Position numbers and translations under genes: made by a program. Below, in pieces: positions 1-10,610 of a DNA stretch of 64,000 bases; position 1 is the first letter of the stretch; every line of letters starts with the position of its first letter. Source of the DNA: Puccinia triticina. Lineage: Eukaryota > Basidiomycota > Pucciniomycetes > Pucciniales > Pucciniaceae. The stretch spans positions 222,001 through 286,000 of the forward strand of contig NC_070560.1 of NCBI RefSeq assembly GCF_026914185.1, written 5' to 3'. The notes beneath the pieces are model-generated. The model did not search any database. It was given only the letters and a program-made list of their open reading frames with translations, and was not told where the DNA came from.

Positions 1-84
1 GGAGGGTATCTGGATTAGATAAGTCTTAATCCAGCCACAGTTTTTTAGACTTCTCTCTGGACAGTCAAGGTTCTTAATGGGAAA

Positions 85-215
85 CCTGAGGGACAGCCCT
101 GAACCTAGATTTTGAGGCAAAGGCCTGATGATAAGAAGGGACAGCCCTGTGATCAAGATGGAGGCAAAGGCCTATAGATATGGAGGGACAGCCCTGTGAT
201 CAAGGAGAAAGCAAA
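85..215. repeat. short tandem repeat, about 50-bp unit
   Basis: The phrase GGGACAGCCCTGTGATCAAG recurs, alternating with GAGGCAAAGGCCT, three times with drift. This is a small degenerate minisatellite. The surrounding 1-690 has no coding signal. It borders the decayed retroelement downstream and could be LTR or UTR sequence, but I cannot find LTR ends. Confidence 0.6.
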
Positions 216-699
216 GCAAGAAGAAAAGGCAGATCCAGCAAGACACAGAGTTGTACCTCTGAGATAAACAAGGTTCAGTGAAAGAGGTTACTTACTGTCA
301 ATATCCTAGGCGCCTGTGACGGTAGGTATACTGGGAGTATAGTAGGCTCTTTGGTGGTGATCCTGGAGTTATCTGGGTGGTGGTTCTGGTGTGCTGAAGT
401 ATGTGGATCCGCCTCAGGCAAGGGGGATCCTGACTACGAAAATTTTCACAGTTTGCTTATGTAATTTACATATGTACATGTGGTTTGGCGCGCCTAGTAG
501 CACTGACACGTCACAACTGCGCAAGGGCGCTACAACTCAGTAACTCAGGGAAGGAGTATAGTTACAATGAATTGGTAAGTTGTAACTAGGGTTAAAATTG
601 CATGAGAAAACAGAATATGAAGTCAAAACAGGGATATCTCTTAAGATGAAAAAGATATAAAGTAATTTATATGTAACAAAGGTAGAACAGGCAGCTTTT

Positions 700-1508
700 A
701 GGTCAGCTGTGATGACTCTAAGGCTGACAGGTTGTATCTGCCATGGCTCATGCGGAACCGTGGGTATTCAATAAGGATCCCCAATACTCTGCTTGAGTAA
801 ACCCCGATCTTCAGGTCCAAACAACAGCGCCTTTTCCCGCAGCGTAATAGCTTCTGCCAACAGGTGGAATTCCTCCTTGTGAAGCCATTCCGGTGGCCCA
901 AAGTTGAGACTGGCCATCTGTTCCGCCGTAATCTGCTTCGTTGGCTTGAACCTTGGCGGAACCCGGTGTAGAGGTGTCTTGAACGGATCCCGGCTCCACT
1001 TGATCTCCCTCAATGGTGGTTTGAGCTCCTGCGGCATCGCCACATTCCGCGGCCGCACCTTCTTTGCCACTGGTTCATACCTCCCACCGTTGACTCGCCC
1101 CATCCTTGCTTCTCCGTCGTTGCCAATCGTCCTATCCACAATCAAACCCCTGCGCGGACGTCTCATTTCGCTCACAACCGTGGCACAATGGTAGGGTTTC
1201 GTAGACAACCGACTCGGAAGTGCATACTTGGGAGGACTTACTTGTACACTGCTCGCCTCCGCCGCGCAGTTCCCGATTTCCGCACCAACTTTCCCGCTCT
1301 CGTCCATTCCCTCTTCCCGCTTGTCATTTGTCCCTGTTGCATAGTCACGGCTCACCACAGTGGCGCTGTGGTAGTGCTTTGATCCTTCCACACTTAGAGA
1401 TGCACACAATGGAAAGCTCACTTTGGTATTGACTCGCCTCTCCGTCCTTTCGCCAATACCTGTTGAAATGTTGTAATCCTCAGTGGTCAAAATCAACACA
1501 TCAGGCAT
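700..1508 (-). pseudogene. degenerate Ty3/gypsy pol fragment (linker between protease and RT)
   Basis: The minus-strand reading of about 246 codons matches, in order and spacing, the segment just before the RT domain of the intact elements at 51.7 and 61.5 kb. Shared landmarks are a proline-rich stretch, then I-T-A-E-Q, N-F-G-P-P-E-W-L, and E-D-R-G-L-L-K. The intact equivalents are K-I-T-Q-E-R, N-F-G-P-P-G-W-L and E-R-G-L-L-K. It stops before any RT motif, so RT, RNase H and integrase are missing. It belongs with the protease (1892-2193) and Gag (2749-4671) remains upstream on the same strand. Unlike the intact copies it is rich in CpG. Confidence 0.75.
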
Positions 1509-1509
1509 G

Positions 1510-1510
1510 G

Positions 1511-1542
<32 letters not shown>

Positions 1543-1598
1543 TTAGTATAGTGTCTTAGCTTCAAGCTAAGGTTGCTGGTTCAAATCCTGCCCAAGTC
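1510..1598 (+). tRNA. tRNA-like sequence with long variable arm (Leu-type; possibly pseudogene or SINE head)
   Basis: A perfect 7-bp acceptor stem (GACTTGG with CCAAGTC) encloses a 4-bp D stem (GCCT/AGGC), an arm starting GCACT, a strong extra hairpin (CTTAGC-TTCAA-GCTAAG) and a T arm with GGTTCAAATCC, which fits the Pol III B box. TAGCCTAGTTGG fits the A box. If the extra hairpin is the class II variable arm, the anticodon would be UAG (Leu). However, the anticodon loop is 8 nt and the T stem has one T-T mismatch, so it may be inactive. It lies inside the degenerate gypsy element on the opposite strand, directly against the fragment ending at 1508. Confidence 0.45.
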
Positions 1599-1891
1599 AA
1601 TCATTTTCTGCTAACGTCTGCAAAATGCATTGTTAGTTTTAACAATACCCTCCCGCTTCTTAAATGTCGACCGTCCAGGCTGAGTCAAAGCTTCCTCCGC
1701 CCAGATAGCTTGGCCAACAACTAAAAATCCTCCGTGGGAGGCTCCGCACAGTGATGCGGTGCCCCGTCGCCCACCTCCGTCACCCAATCTCCGCTTTGAG
1801 GCTGGCAGATGATTGTCTCATACTGCTTCCCGTGAGTCCCTTCCACCCGCATCACTTCCTCTTGCCTTGCGGGGCAGAAGCGCAATTGCGC

Positions 1892-2193
1892 TCAAAAAGC
1901 AAAAAGAGCCGGTCGACCAAGAATGATCTCGTGAGACCTAGTCACCAAGAACAATAAATTCTTGACCACTGTCGCCACCTCCACAGTCTCCGCTTCTGCT
2001 ATCCCGTCCACTTCACAAGTAAACCCGCCCATCGTGCGGATTTTTATGTGAGTTTTCCGCAGCACCAAATTAGCCTCTGTCGCCAAATCCGCCGGGAGAA
2101 TGTTGATCATGGACCCTGTGTCGATCATAGCCCATTTTGTGACGTTTCCTACCCTCATACTCACGTATCCCAGTGGGCAGGACACGGCTGTAG
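1892..2193 (-). pseudogene. degenerate Ty3/gypsy aspartic protease fragment
   Basis: The minus-strand reading keeps S-C-P-L-G-Y, the catalytic D-T-G-S followed by M-I-N-I-L-P, and a late I-I-L-G-R-P flap-like motif. These align with the protease end of the intact Gag-PR at 52.2-52.6 kb (D-T-G-S-M-V-N-I-I-P and I-I-G-K-P). The reading is cut on the Gag side by the solo LTR at 2194. The sequence between 1600 and 1892 is the decayed protease-RT linker with stops in all frames. Confidence 0.75.
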
Positions 2194-2748
2194 TGTAGGA
2201 ATTTGAGATCTTATGACTTTATTGCAGCGCACAAACTAAAGCTAGTAGTAGTATAACACTTAAATAATAGAAAGTTAATAAATGAATAAAGGATAACATG
2301 AGTTAAATGAGTGAGATCAGATATACCTTCTTATAGCTCGGGTCCTAACTATAATGAGAAAAGATTCTTAATGGAAGAGTTTAACAGGATTTGTAAAGGA
2401 AACAGACAAAACAAGCCTAGAAAGAATAACAAGGGTTAATACAATTAAAAACAACGCATGAGGAGATAAGAATAAGAAACCAAAGAATTGAGATTCAAGT
2501 TATACCTCCACTTGTGTCTGAACCGTGCTCCTCCTGAGTCTTCTGAACCAGATCTCGTTTGTGAATTGGAGCCGAGTTTGCGAAACTAGGACTTAAGATG
2601 AAAGTGAATTAAGGGCTTGAGTGTTCGACGGTGTTGCGCGAGAAAGTCGTCCAGCATCCAATTTCTTCCTTGTGCGCGGGGTTGAGCCAAGTTGACTGTT
2701 CAGTGTCATAGTGCATATGCATTGCACTGTTAGAATTATTTTCCGACA
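2194..2748 (-). mobile_element. solo LTR inserted in the degenerate gypsy element
   Basis: On the minus strand this 555-bp segment begins TGTCGGAAAATAATTC and ends AATTCCTACA, the TG...CA pattern of LTRs. The flanking 5-mers are TGTAG (left) and CGTAG (right), a 4/5 match as an aged target duplication. It falls exactly between the Gag-like and protease-like readings, which are contiguous in the intact elements. No internal region is present, so this is a solo LTR of a different family from the host element. Confidence 0.7.
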
Positions 2749-4671
2749 CGTAGATGGTAGAACGGGAATTGAATCCAGCGAGTGTCCAAACTCCGCACTC
2801 TTAACCTCCGCCGTTTCCGCGTTAGTGGTGACAGCCATCGCCGCTGGCTTCCTTTCCCCTGACGCCTCTTTCAACACACTGATCATCTCATCCGCCATCA
2901 CCGGGGAAATTGCCGCCAGCTCCCTCAAGGTAAGGGCTACTGTGGTTTCCGCGCCCATTGCTCGCCGTGCAACCTCTGCGGCCTTCTTCTTGTTGCCCCC
3001 CACCACTGGAGCTACCGGAAGTTGCTTCACCGGCTCCGGTCTGGCTTTAGGCACGGGAGCGGGATCCAAATCCATCTTTTCCAAACGCTCCCCCAAGAAG
3101 ACTTCCCCCGTCTGCACACACTTCACACTTCTGGCCACTGCCGGCGGTTTCCACACCATGCCCTTGACCATCCCAATATTCACTTTCCCCTCCACCTCTT
3201 TTCCTTTCGCCAAAGGTTGTCCGGCCCGCACCACGTCCCTCGGAATCGGTCTGTCTACTGGTGTACAATCCGGCCAAAAGAAAGTGCGCCCCCACAAAGA
3301 AACCTTTCCTGCAGCCCAATCCGTTTTGAAGTACTCGCACTGATTCCGCATATGGCCGGTTTCCTTGCAGTAGTCGCACACCGGAGGTCCTCGCCTCCAC
3401 GGCGGCATTCCAACAGCCTGTGGAGCACCGTCCGCCTGAGGAACCGCGGGAGCGGCTGCTGGTGCCACGGCCGCCTGTTGCTCCTTCGGTTGCTTGTGCA
3501 CCGCTTTCTGCATTAACAGTTTCAGTTCTTTCAGCGTATCCGGGAGGTCACTCACGTCTTTGACCGTCACCGGCGCCCGCGGAGCCGGTTCCGCCCTCAC
3601 AACCGCATCACCTTGGCTGTCATTCATGAGCTCCAACACTTCAAGTTCCGCTTTGACCGCGGACCGCAACTCCTTCATGCTGGGCAACAGTTTCGGCCCT
3701 CCAAGTCGTGGTTTGACCATCAGCCCCCGCTTGTTAAGTCCCCGAAGCACCTTCTCCGTGAAGTTCCGGTCAAATCCCTTCAAGAAAATCCGCTTCATCG
3801 TGCCCATATTGGCCGTCACGATCTCGTTCCGCTCCAAATACCGCAGAACCTGGTCGAAACTGGTAATGTAGGACACATACTCCGCTCTTGTTTGAAGGCC
3901 GCCTTTTTCCGCACGCTCCAAAGCCACTTTCTCCAAGTCGCTCTCCCAATACCTGGGTCCACGATCTTCCCATAAGGATGGCTAATGGGCAGCCCGGCAA
4001 CATCAAAACAAGGGGTTTGAGCTATTTCTTGAAAAGGCCTCTCATCTAAGTAAATAGTCTAGAACCCCAGAGGCTGTCTTGTCTGGTTCATGATCAAAAA
4101 AATTTATTGGCCCAATTGGAGCCTGCAGGTGGCCCATTGGAAAGCCCGCCCATTAGACATCCTTATCTTCCCACCTCTTGAGTATCTCCTCCTTGAGCTT
4201 GGCCCAATCCTTATTCTCAAAGCCCTTCATGTCCTCCACTTCCCGCAAGTCCTCGCCTTCCGGAAAGAAGTTGACCACCTGGTACGCTTTATCCGCATCC
4301 GTCAGACCTTCTTGCAGAGCCACTCTTTTGAACCGGTTGATAAAACGCTCCACCTCCGCCTCTGAAAACTTAAGGTGCGGATAATCCCTGGGCCGTATCT
4401 TTGCTCCGCTCGGCGCAGGAGCCGCAGGTTGTTGTCCACCTAGCGCTTCTTACATGGTCTCGTCTTCTGTCTCTTCTGGTTGAACTCCGTAAGTTTCGCT
4501 CGTCGTTCCTCCCGCTGACACCGCTGGTCGATCGTTCAGAGTGCTCCGCTGATACAGCTGTCGCCTCCTCGCCGCGATCGACTGATTAGGTGAAAACTGG
4601 CTCCGCACCGACGAAAAAGATGTCTGTCCTAGTCTTGGTCCTCCCGTGGTCCTCCCGCTAATCCCAACCAC
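2749..4671 (-). pseudogene. degenerate Ty3/gypsy gag
   Basis: Three minus-strand readings together cover a Gag. An N-terminal piece (about 4671-4450) is Ser/Gln/Arg-rich. A middle piece (4353-4153) has E-R-F-I-N-R-F-K and E-V-E-D-M-K-G-F-E-N-K-D-W, matching E-K-F-I-R-R-Y-E and E-V-E-D-M-S-G-H-E-N-L-D-W in the intact Gag. The long piece (3936-2749) contains the CCHC zinc knuckle C-D-Y-C-K-E-T-G-H-M-R-N-Q-C. The pieces are separated by stops and an unrelated stretch at about 3950-4140. The element is a dead relative of the tandem copies at 45-64 kb but differs in base composition, with many CpG. Confidence 0.8.
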
Positions 4672-4867
4672 AATTGTGTTTTGGCTGGTCTTGAAGAAGA
4701 ACCTTCTCCGTTTCCCGCAATTACTGTGTCTCCGCTGTCCAAGCCGCCGGATCCAATCTGAGCTTCTTTGTCACCTGGAGTAAAGAATTCACTTTCCAAA
4801 GGGTTCATTCAACGTTTCCGCGCAAGTCTAGTTCCCGAGTATCCAATAACGACACAAAGTTGGGTTT

Positions 4868-5430
4868 CCCGGCCAGACCCTCAATTGTGAGAATGAAAGC
4901 TGGTTAGTTGGTGGAAAATGTCTGCTAGCCGCCTCCTTCAAGAATATTATTGTCCGGGCTGTGTGATTGTTGATACTCGGCTCCGCACTGCTACTTTCCG
5001 CTAGCCTTCAGCGCTCCTCTACTGAGCCTGATCTATAGCGTAATAATCCGCAAGTGAATAAAGCTCTGCACTTTGTAACCACAAAATCCGCAAGTAACTC
5101 TCAAGGTAAAGATAAAGTCCCAGATAATTCTCTAATAACTCTAGTACGTCCGTAGTTGTAAGTACAATGATGAGTAATCCTCTCCAGAGTGATAGGATGA
5201 AGAGATAGAGAAAACCCTCCCGTCCCCCCGTCCTTCCCTCCACGCACATCGCCGTTCCCACCCAATGCCGCACGTCTGACACTTTGCCGCACTAGTCCTC
5301 CAGCTCCACCCACTGTCCCGCTCGTCACTTTCCCAGGCTCCGCTCCTCTCCAACGCTTGTCCTCCCACCGTCCTCTGTCTAGCCCCCGTCAGTCGTTCTC
5401 TTGCCACCGCCTCCACCCCGGTTCCACCTG
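4868..5430 (-). repeat. LTR-like segment of the degenerate gypsy element
   Basis: The sequence is clearly related to 42,700-43,132 plus 44,224-44,358. Shared runs include CTGAGCCTGATCTATAG, AGTGAATAAAGCTC and CTCCCACCGTCCTCTGT. The second copy is a truncated solo LTR interrupted by a CACTA-like element. The segment lies upstream of the minus-strand gag, where the 5' LTR should be. Exact ends are not resolved; similarity may continue to about 5,700. Confidence 0.6.
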
Positions 5431-5944
5431 CTGGTGGAACCCGCTTTGGCTGACGCGCCGCTGCTACCAGTCCACGTGTGAAGTCCCGCCGCAGTCCAGC
5501 CCTGTCTTTTCCGCTCCGATCCAAATACCCGATCCGCAATCCGTGCATTCCAGTCCGCGCGTGACTTTCCGTAAGCTTTCTTAGTGTGCTTTTCTGACCT
5601 CATCCTCAGTGCTTATGTCACCGGAATGCACTCTGCCTGAGCGGCTTTGTGCATTCCCGCCCGCTCTATCCCCGCGTGGACATTCTACCGCGCTCGCCTA
5701 TATAAATCACCACAACGTTCTGACGCTGTCAGAAATTACCACAAAAGAGATGGTTGCCACAACGGAATCCTGGCGGAGAGGGGCGGACGCACCAACGTCG
5801 TTGGACCAGCAAGGGTTCTCCACATTTGTTGGGCAATCACACCAGCAATGTTGAGTTGTCACCTTTCCCTCTGTGCTCCAGAAGGGTGTTGAGGGATTGA
5901 GCCCACAACGTTGGTGATGGGTCAATCTCGCAGGTGCCGGTTGG

Positions 5945-6040
5945 CAAAAGGAACTGCTGTGGGCTTGAACCCACAGGGCATCCTTGCCAAACAGTGTACT
6001 CGGGTGATCATCTTCATGCCAGTTGCGCTATGCAACATTG
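5945..6040 (-). repeat. tRNA-derived (SINE-like) sequence with Pol III A and B boxes
   Basis: On the minus strand TAGCGCAACTGG (6030-6019) fits the A-box consensus TRGYNNARNNGG exactly, and GGTTCAAGCCC (5971-5961) fits the B-box consensus GGTTCRANNCC. The B box lies in a 7-bp stem (CTGTGGG/CCCACAG). No acceptor or D stem can be formed, so it is not a working tRNA. A SINE head or tRNA pseudogene is the likeliest reading. Confidence 0.4.
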
Positions 6041-6114
6041 ACTATACCTTCACCACGGAATTGCAATATTAATACCAAAGGGATTCAGTTTGTTTCCACC
6101 ATTCCACACAAAAA

Positions 6115-6235
6115 AACATTGAAGGTAAAAAAAAAAGAAGAAAAAAAAAAGAAAAAATCAAATTGTTTTCTCAAACGCTCACGTGGCAAAGCATCTTTGC
6201 AGGTAGGCGCAGGAAAGCAAAAAAAGAAAAAAAGT
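6115..6235. repeat. A-rich low-complexity tract
   Basis: Two runs of A interrupted by G (6127-6160 and 6218-6232) create a spurious lysine-rich open frame. No gene is supported between 6041 and 6337. Confidence 0.7.
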
Positions 6236-6337
6236 TTCTGCAACCTGAGCGTCCAGAACTTTGGTCAGACCATCCTGTTCCAGCAATGCTCAAGTTGGGG
6301 GACCTCGCTGTCACGGAGAAGTTTTAATGGTTAATTA

Positions 6338-6533
6338 GGGTGTTCAAAGTTGACTTGCATAAACTCATAACACCATAAAACCATAAAATTCTGAGGTGAA
6401 AAAAACATGTACACCCAAACACTCAAATTAGAGCAACATTTCTAAGATGGTACATATGAAATGATCATTTGAAAGTTTTATGATTTTATGATTTTATGTA
6501 ATGAAAATTTTATGATTTCAACTTTGAACACCT
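6338..6533. mobile_element. MITE with TA target, GGTGTTCAAAGTTGA inverted repeats
   Basis: The left end GGGTGTTCAAAGTTGA is mirrored at the right by TCAACTTTGAACACC. TA dinucleotides flank both ends. The element is about 196 bp, AT-rich and non-coding. The core GGTGTTCAAA is shared with the hairpin MITE at 35,711, so both look like one TA-targeting family. Confidence 0.65.
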
Positions 6534-6979
6534 TAAATGAAAACGTCTTTTTGACGTTTTCTCAAGCCGTCCCAGGGACCCTGGCATCCTATCAACGAGT
6601 TGATCCTCAAAACGTTGTTTAGACGCTTGGGCAGGCTGTCCTTGCAACCCAAGAGTCCTATTGACCGCATGGCTTCAGCAAATATCCTGCGGACGCCGGT
6701 GAAAGCGTCAGGATAACCCAGGTATCCCAACAACAGCTGGGTTGAGGCCATGATCCTCTCAATGCCAAATCTTCTGTCAAAGGGACTTTGACGTCCCAGA
6801 AACCCCAGATCCTGCAACCATCATGGTTGATGAGGACGTCAGTGAATACAATCCGTTTAAAATCTGTCCTGCGGCCATCAAGATAACCACAATGTTCCCC
6901 CGCGGTCCTAGTGGTTGCCAGGACGCGTGATTCCTGCAACTGTTTGGGCAACGTCCTGACTTCTGTTGATCACTCCTGT

Positions 6980-7463
6980 GGTGTACTTGACCCTTCCATA
7001 CTTGGAGCTCCGTCCCGCTGCTCTCACCTAAATTTAGCATGGGGATCTTCCAAATGAAGCTGGGAGCATATTCTGACCTCGCGCAGTTATGATCCAAACT
7101 TCATTCATGGGTTTTGCAGCAAGCTTTTTCAAAGCTTTCGTGAATTCAAGGTCTTCTTGGTCTATACAAATCAATACCGCCTGTTTGGTCTCAAACGCCC
7201 TAAGATCAGATTCGAGTCAGCAGAAGGAGTGTCCTTATACACTGCAAAGACTGTTGACTGACATCGTAGTCAAGCAAGATCAACCTTTGCTCTGATTCTT
7301 TATAATTTTTCGCCAATTTTTCATAATTGACTTCAGGTAAAGTATTGACTTGATGTTTCTCTAGCATCTTCGCGTTGATGGCATTGGTTATTTTCAAAGC
7401 GGGGTATGAGGGCTTCAATCCTGGGGCAAGTAAAAAAACTATTGCAATGATGATGCAGAACAT
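6980..7463 (-). pseudogene. secreted trehalose-6-phosphate-phosphatase-like pseudogene
   Basis: The first exon (7463-7263) gives a hydrophobic signal-peptide-like start, then N-Y-E-K-L-A-K-N-Y-K-E-S, then R-L-I-L-L-D-Y-D, the HAD motif I of trehalose-6-phosphate phosphatases. A 63-nt intron (GTCAGT...CTTAG) follows at the same position as the 62-nt intron of the paralogue at 12,066. The second exon starts in frame but hits a stop after two codons. One base is missing in a T run compared with the paralogue. The correct reading resumes one frame over with V-W-I-I-T-A-R and later shifts again. Motif I is intact here, unlike in the plus-strand paralogue. The open reading could be longer if other splicing is used, but the frameshifts suggest it is dead. 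Confidence 0.65.
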
Positions 7464-8064
7464 TTTCAAATTGTGTGTGTGAGCCAGCTTGAAGTTGAGG
7501 GGACCTTGTTGCTGGTCAACATAAATGAGTAGCATTAGCCAAAGCTACGCTTGCGTACCAGACCGTGCTGTTTCATCAATCAATCCTTCATTGACGCGAC
7601 AGGCGCTGCCAGGTGTCACGATGTCCCGGCAAATGTTTTCCTGTTGTAGCTCGGTTACGTAATCTTAGGTACAGATTACGTCTTGCTACAGTATACGTCA
7701 TGACTGGCATATACGATGGTCTCAACAAGACGTCCAACATTCTCACGTCTCTCATTTCCCATGTTTCCTCTCTTTGCTCTTACATAATGTGACATATAAA
7801 TACCTTGTATTTCCAGCCACATTTTGCTTTTCTGATTCGCTCCAAGCCTGGGGAAAGCACCTTTTTTGAAGTTTTTGAGAAATAAAGTCAGCACAAAGAT
7901 GAAGAGGGGATGATCCCAAATTGTATCAGAAGAAAGAAACAATGTTAGCCTATCATGCATTAAATTTTTGAATTGCTAGCTAATCATCTAGGTTGAGTTC
8001 TGGGCACTCAAAGTTGAGTGCCACCAAAACTCAGAATATTGTCACACAAGAATTCCTGACAGGG

Positions 8065-8108
8065 CGTAAGTCCCTCCGGCAAAGCCTCAGGCAGGGGAGG
8101 GACTTATT
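8065..8108. repeat. short hairpin TAAGTCCCTCC / GGAGGGACTTA
   Basis: An 11-bp inverted repeat with a 22-nt loop. The same TAAGTCCCTCC ends occur at 16,479 and 18,043, so it may be a minimal or internally deleted copy of that terminal-repeat family. Confidence 0.45.
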
Positions 8109-8109
8109 A

Positions 8110-10605
8110 GGGGGGTTCACAATAGGATTTTAATAAAACTTTAGAGCCCATTTTAAGGACTTTGTGAACCAATTTTCAGAAAACGTAGAAGTTTCTCTGA
8201 TTGCCAAGGAACACCCAAATGTGAACAGCTTAAAAAAAATCCAAAACATTGTTCATAAAGGCCTCAAAATGAGCTTTAAAATTTTACTAGAGGCCAAGGC
8301 GGCTTCGCCGCTGCAAGCTGAAGGGGTGTAGTCTAGCATCAAATTGAAGCTTATGGTTCCACAAATAGATTTGAGGCTTGAGTTCTTGAAACTTAAGAAA
8401 CTGACTGCAGATTGTAAGAGATCCTTATAAAAAAGGCCTGAAAGAGGAGGTAAAACCAAAGGACTACATAACAGGAGACAGTAACTACATAAGCTTTGAG
8501 CTGTGTTTTTATGTGTATTATGCATTAGGGTGGACTCCGTGGAGAATTGGCAGGTCAACTGTCATCCTGGTCAGGTGTTTGACAGGTTTTTTAAAAGGCT
8601 GATAATATGGAGGCCCAAGGAATGTCTCAAAACTTTCCTTTTATCAAAGCTTAACTGGTGCAAACAGGGCCCATAGTTGGCCTTGAAATATTAATGTGCC
8701 AACCTGGCTCATTCTCCACCCCATTATCCATACAGATTTTCATATGTCATGCAAAAGAATGAATACATAAAGCTAGATTTAAAAATGAGTGACGGTCAAG
8801 GCATGAGCAATACACAGTGATGGATTAGAAGAGAAAATGAAGTGATGTAAGATAGCTCAACAATATCTCTTTTGGGGACAACACATGTGCCTATCAAAAT
8901 CACTCAGGACTGAAGTGACTCACTTTGTTGTTGACAGCATTTTTCAAACCAGTTTCAAATTTTATTTTCAAAAAGATATGAGTCTTCCGTACAGCAGGAG
9001 CCTGTTATCTCCAGAATTGTGTAATTTGTAACCATTTATCAAACTTTGTGCAAAAACTGCAGATTTGGTTTATTGAATGACTCAAGAAACTTGTGTGTGG
9101 GGCCTGAGCCCCCACAGCGCGCTCGTCAATGGCCATGCCATTGGCGCTGGGGATGGAGGTGTGTCTCTTGGGGCCAATGTGGGTTATGGTGAGGGAACAA
9201 GCAACTGATCCGCGCGATGGCCCCCGGGCCCCCAAACGCACTCAGCAAGTTCCCCGAAGATGTGTTGCCACAAAATCCTGTCAAGGCAAGAACAATACAT
9301 GGTCTTTTTGGTGACCTTGATGAGCTTACGCACAAAAAATCCTGAGGGGGGTGTTCCAGTAGAGGGCCCAAGAGGCCCTGATGCCCAGCTCCTGGGCCTC
9401 CTTGAGCTCCAATATTTTGGGAAGTGGCCCGGGATCAGCCCGCCCAAGAGCTTTAGTTATGGTGTTGGCCAGCGAACCACCCTTTGGCAAGCAGGCCGGG
9501 CCGAGCGACTCTCCTGCGCTCTCGAGCCCGGTGACAGACCCTGTTCCTCAAGAACAACCACAAGCCTCCGCGAGCAGCAACCCTGTCTGAGGGAACGGTC
9601 AGGCATGTTGGGTTCACGTTGACAGGGAGAGGTTGGGGGGGGGGGGGGGGAGGGGAGACCGACTGATGTCCAACCGCAGAATTGGCAACGCCGGCCTTGG
9701 TTGAATCAAGGACTCTTAGCAACCATCAAACATTGGTAGGGCAAGCATAGCCGACGACGCCAGGTGTGCCGCAGAGGACCACGTGGAGGTCAACTCAGCC
9801 CGCCGAGCGCATGAACTCCACTCGCGTGGTCCTCCGCCGCCCTGTTTGGCCCTCGGCAGAGCTAATCATATGTTCTTGTGACTCTGCTGTCCGCTGGAGG
9901 TTATGGCTGAATTTGAAGCTGGGCAGAGTGACTCACTTGTCGACCTCAAAGAGGGCTGCATATCAGAGAAACATACCTGGTGATAATGTTAGGGGTTTGG
10001 TAATGATGTGATGGCAATGGTTGCCACAGGCAAGTTTGAGTTTGAATTGGAGGCGTGCAGGCGACGGGGATGGCAAGGCGTGCAGGAGACAGTGATGGGC
10101 ATTGGAAACAGGAGTTCTGGGGAAGGCACTGCGAGAGCCTAAATAGCAGGATCCAATGGTGGTGTTTTCCCCAGGGCAATTGGAGATGCTGCAATTCCAG
10201 CTATCCATTGCCCTCAACCCCTCCGCTGTTGCACATGCGCAGTCCGAGGGGCAAAGAGTGGGCCCTCCACGGGTCTGTAGCCTTAGCTGCGGGCCGGGGG
10301 CCTTCACGTCCATCACTTTTGACCCGTGCACTTGACGCGAGATGGGTGTTGCGCCTGTGGGCACGGCTTTGCCGATGTTGGAAGGCTGGTTGAGAATTTA
10401 GAATGCTTGATATTTTTATTTGATTTGCATTGTTGGAGGAAAAGTTACAATTTTCCAATTGGTTTTTTTGTGCAATGGGGAAACCCTTGATTTTATTTTA
10501 TCATTTTGTTTATGTACAGGGGGAACCCTTGATTTTTTTTTTTTAGGATTCTGACAAAACTGTGTCTTTAATAAACTTGGATTAAAATCCTGTTGTGAAC
10601 CCCCC
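8110..10605. mobile_element. TIR element or interrupted MITE, GGGGGGTTCACAA termini, TA target
   Basis: The left end (GGGGGGTTCACAATAGGATTT) is mirrored at 10,575-10,605 by AAATCCTGTTGTGAACCCCCC; TA flanks both ends. The first 180 bp follow the body of the 200-bp MITEs at 10,611 and 41,192, including TTTTAAGG and GTTCATAAAGGCCT. The next 2.3 kb do not. The simplest reading is a MITE split by a 2.3-kb insertion between about 8,290 and 10,575. That insert is GC-rich at 9,080-10,330, holds a 16-G run at 9,635-9,650, and has no open frame I can match to a protein. Confidence 0.5.
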
Positions 10606-10610
10606 TATTA

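Noticed and set aside
1510..1598. Reading the extra hairpin as an anticodon arm with UCA (UGA decoding)
   Set aside because: That fold leaves an unpaired 18-nt arm before the anticodon stem and a 3-nt variable loop; the class II (Leu-type) fold explains more of the sequence.
6023..6334. Lys-rich 103-aa frame
   Set aside because: Created by A-rich low-complexity sequence.
9005..10458. Overlapping open frames on both strands in the GC-rich stretch
   Set aside because: Frames overlap in all phases, are Pro/Arg/Ser-rich as expected from GC-rich non-coding DNA, and match no motif I know.
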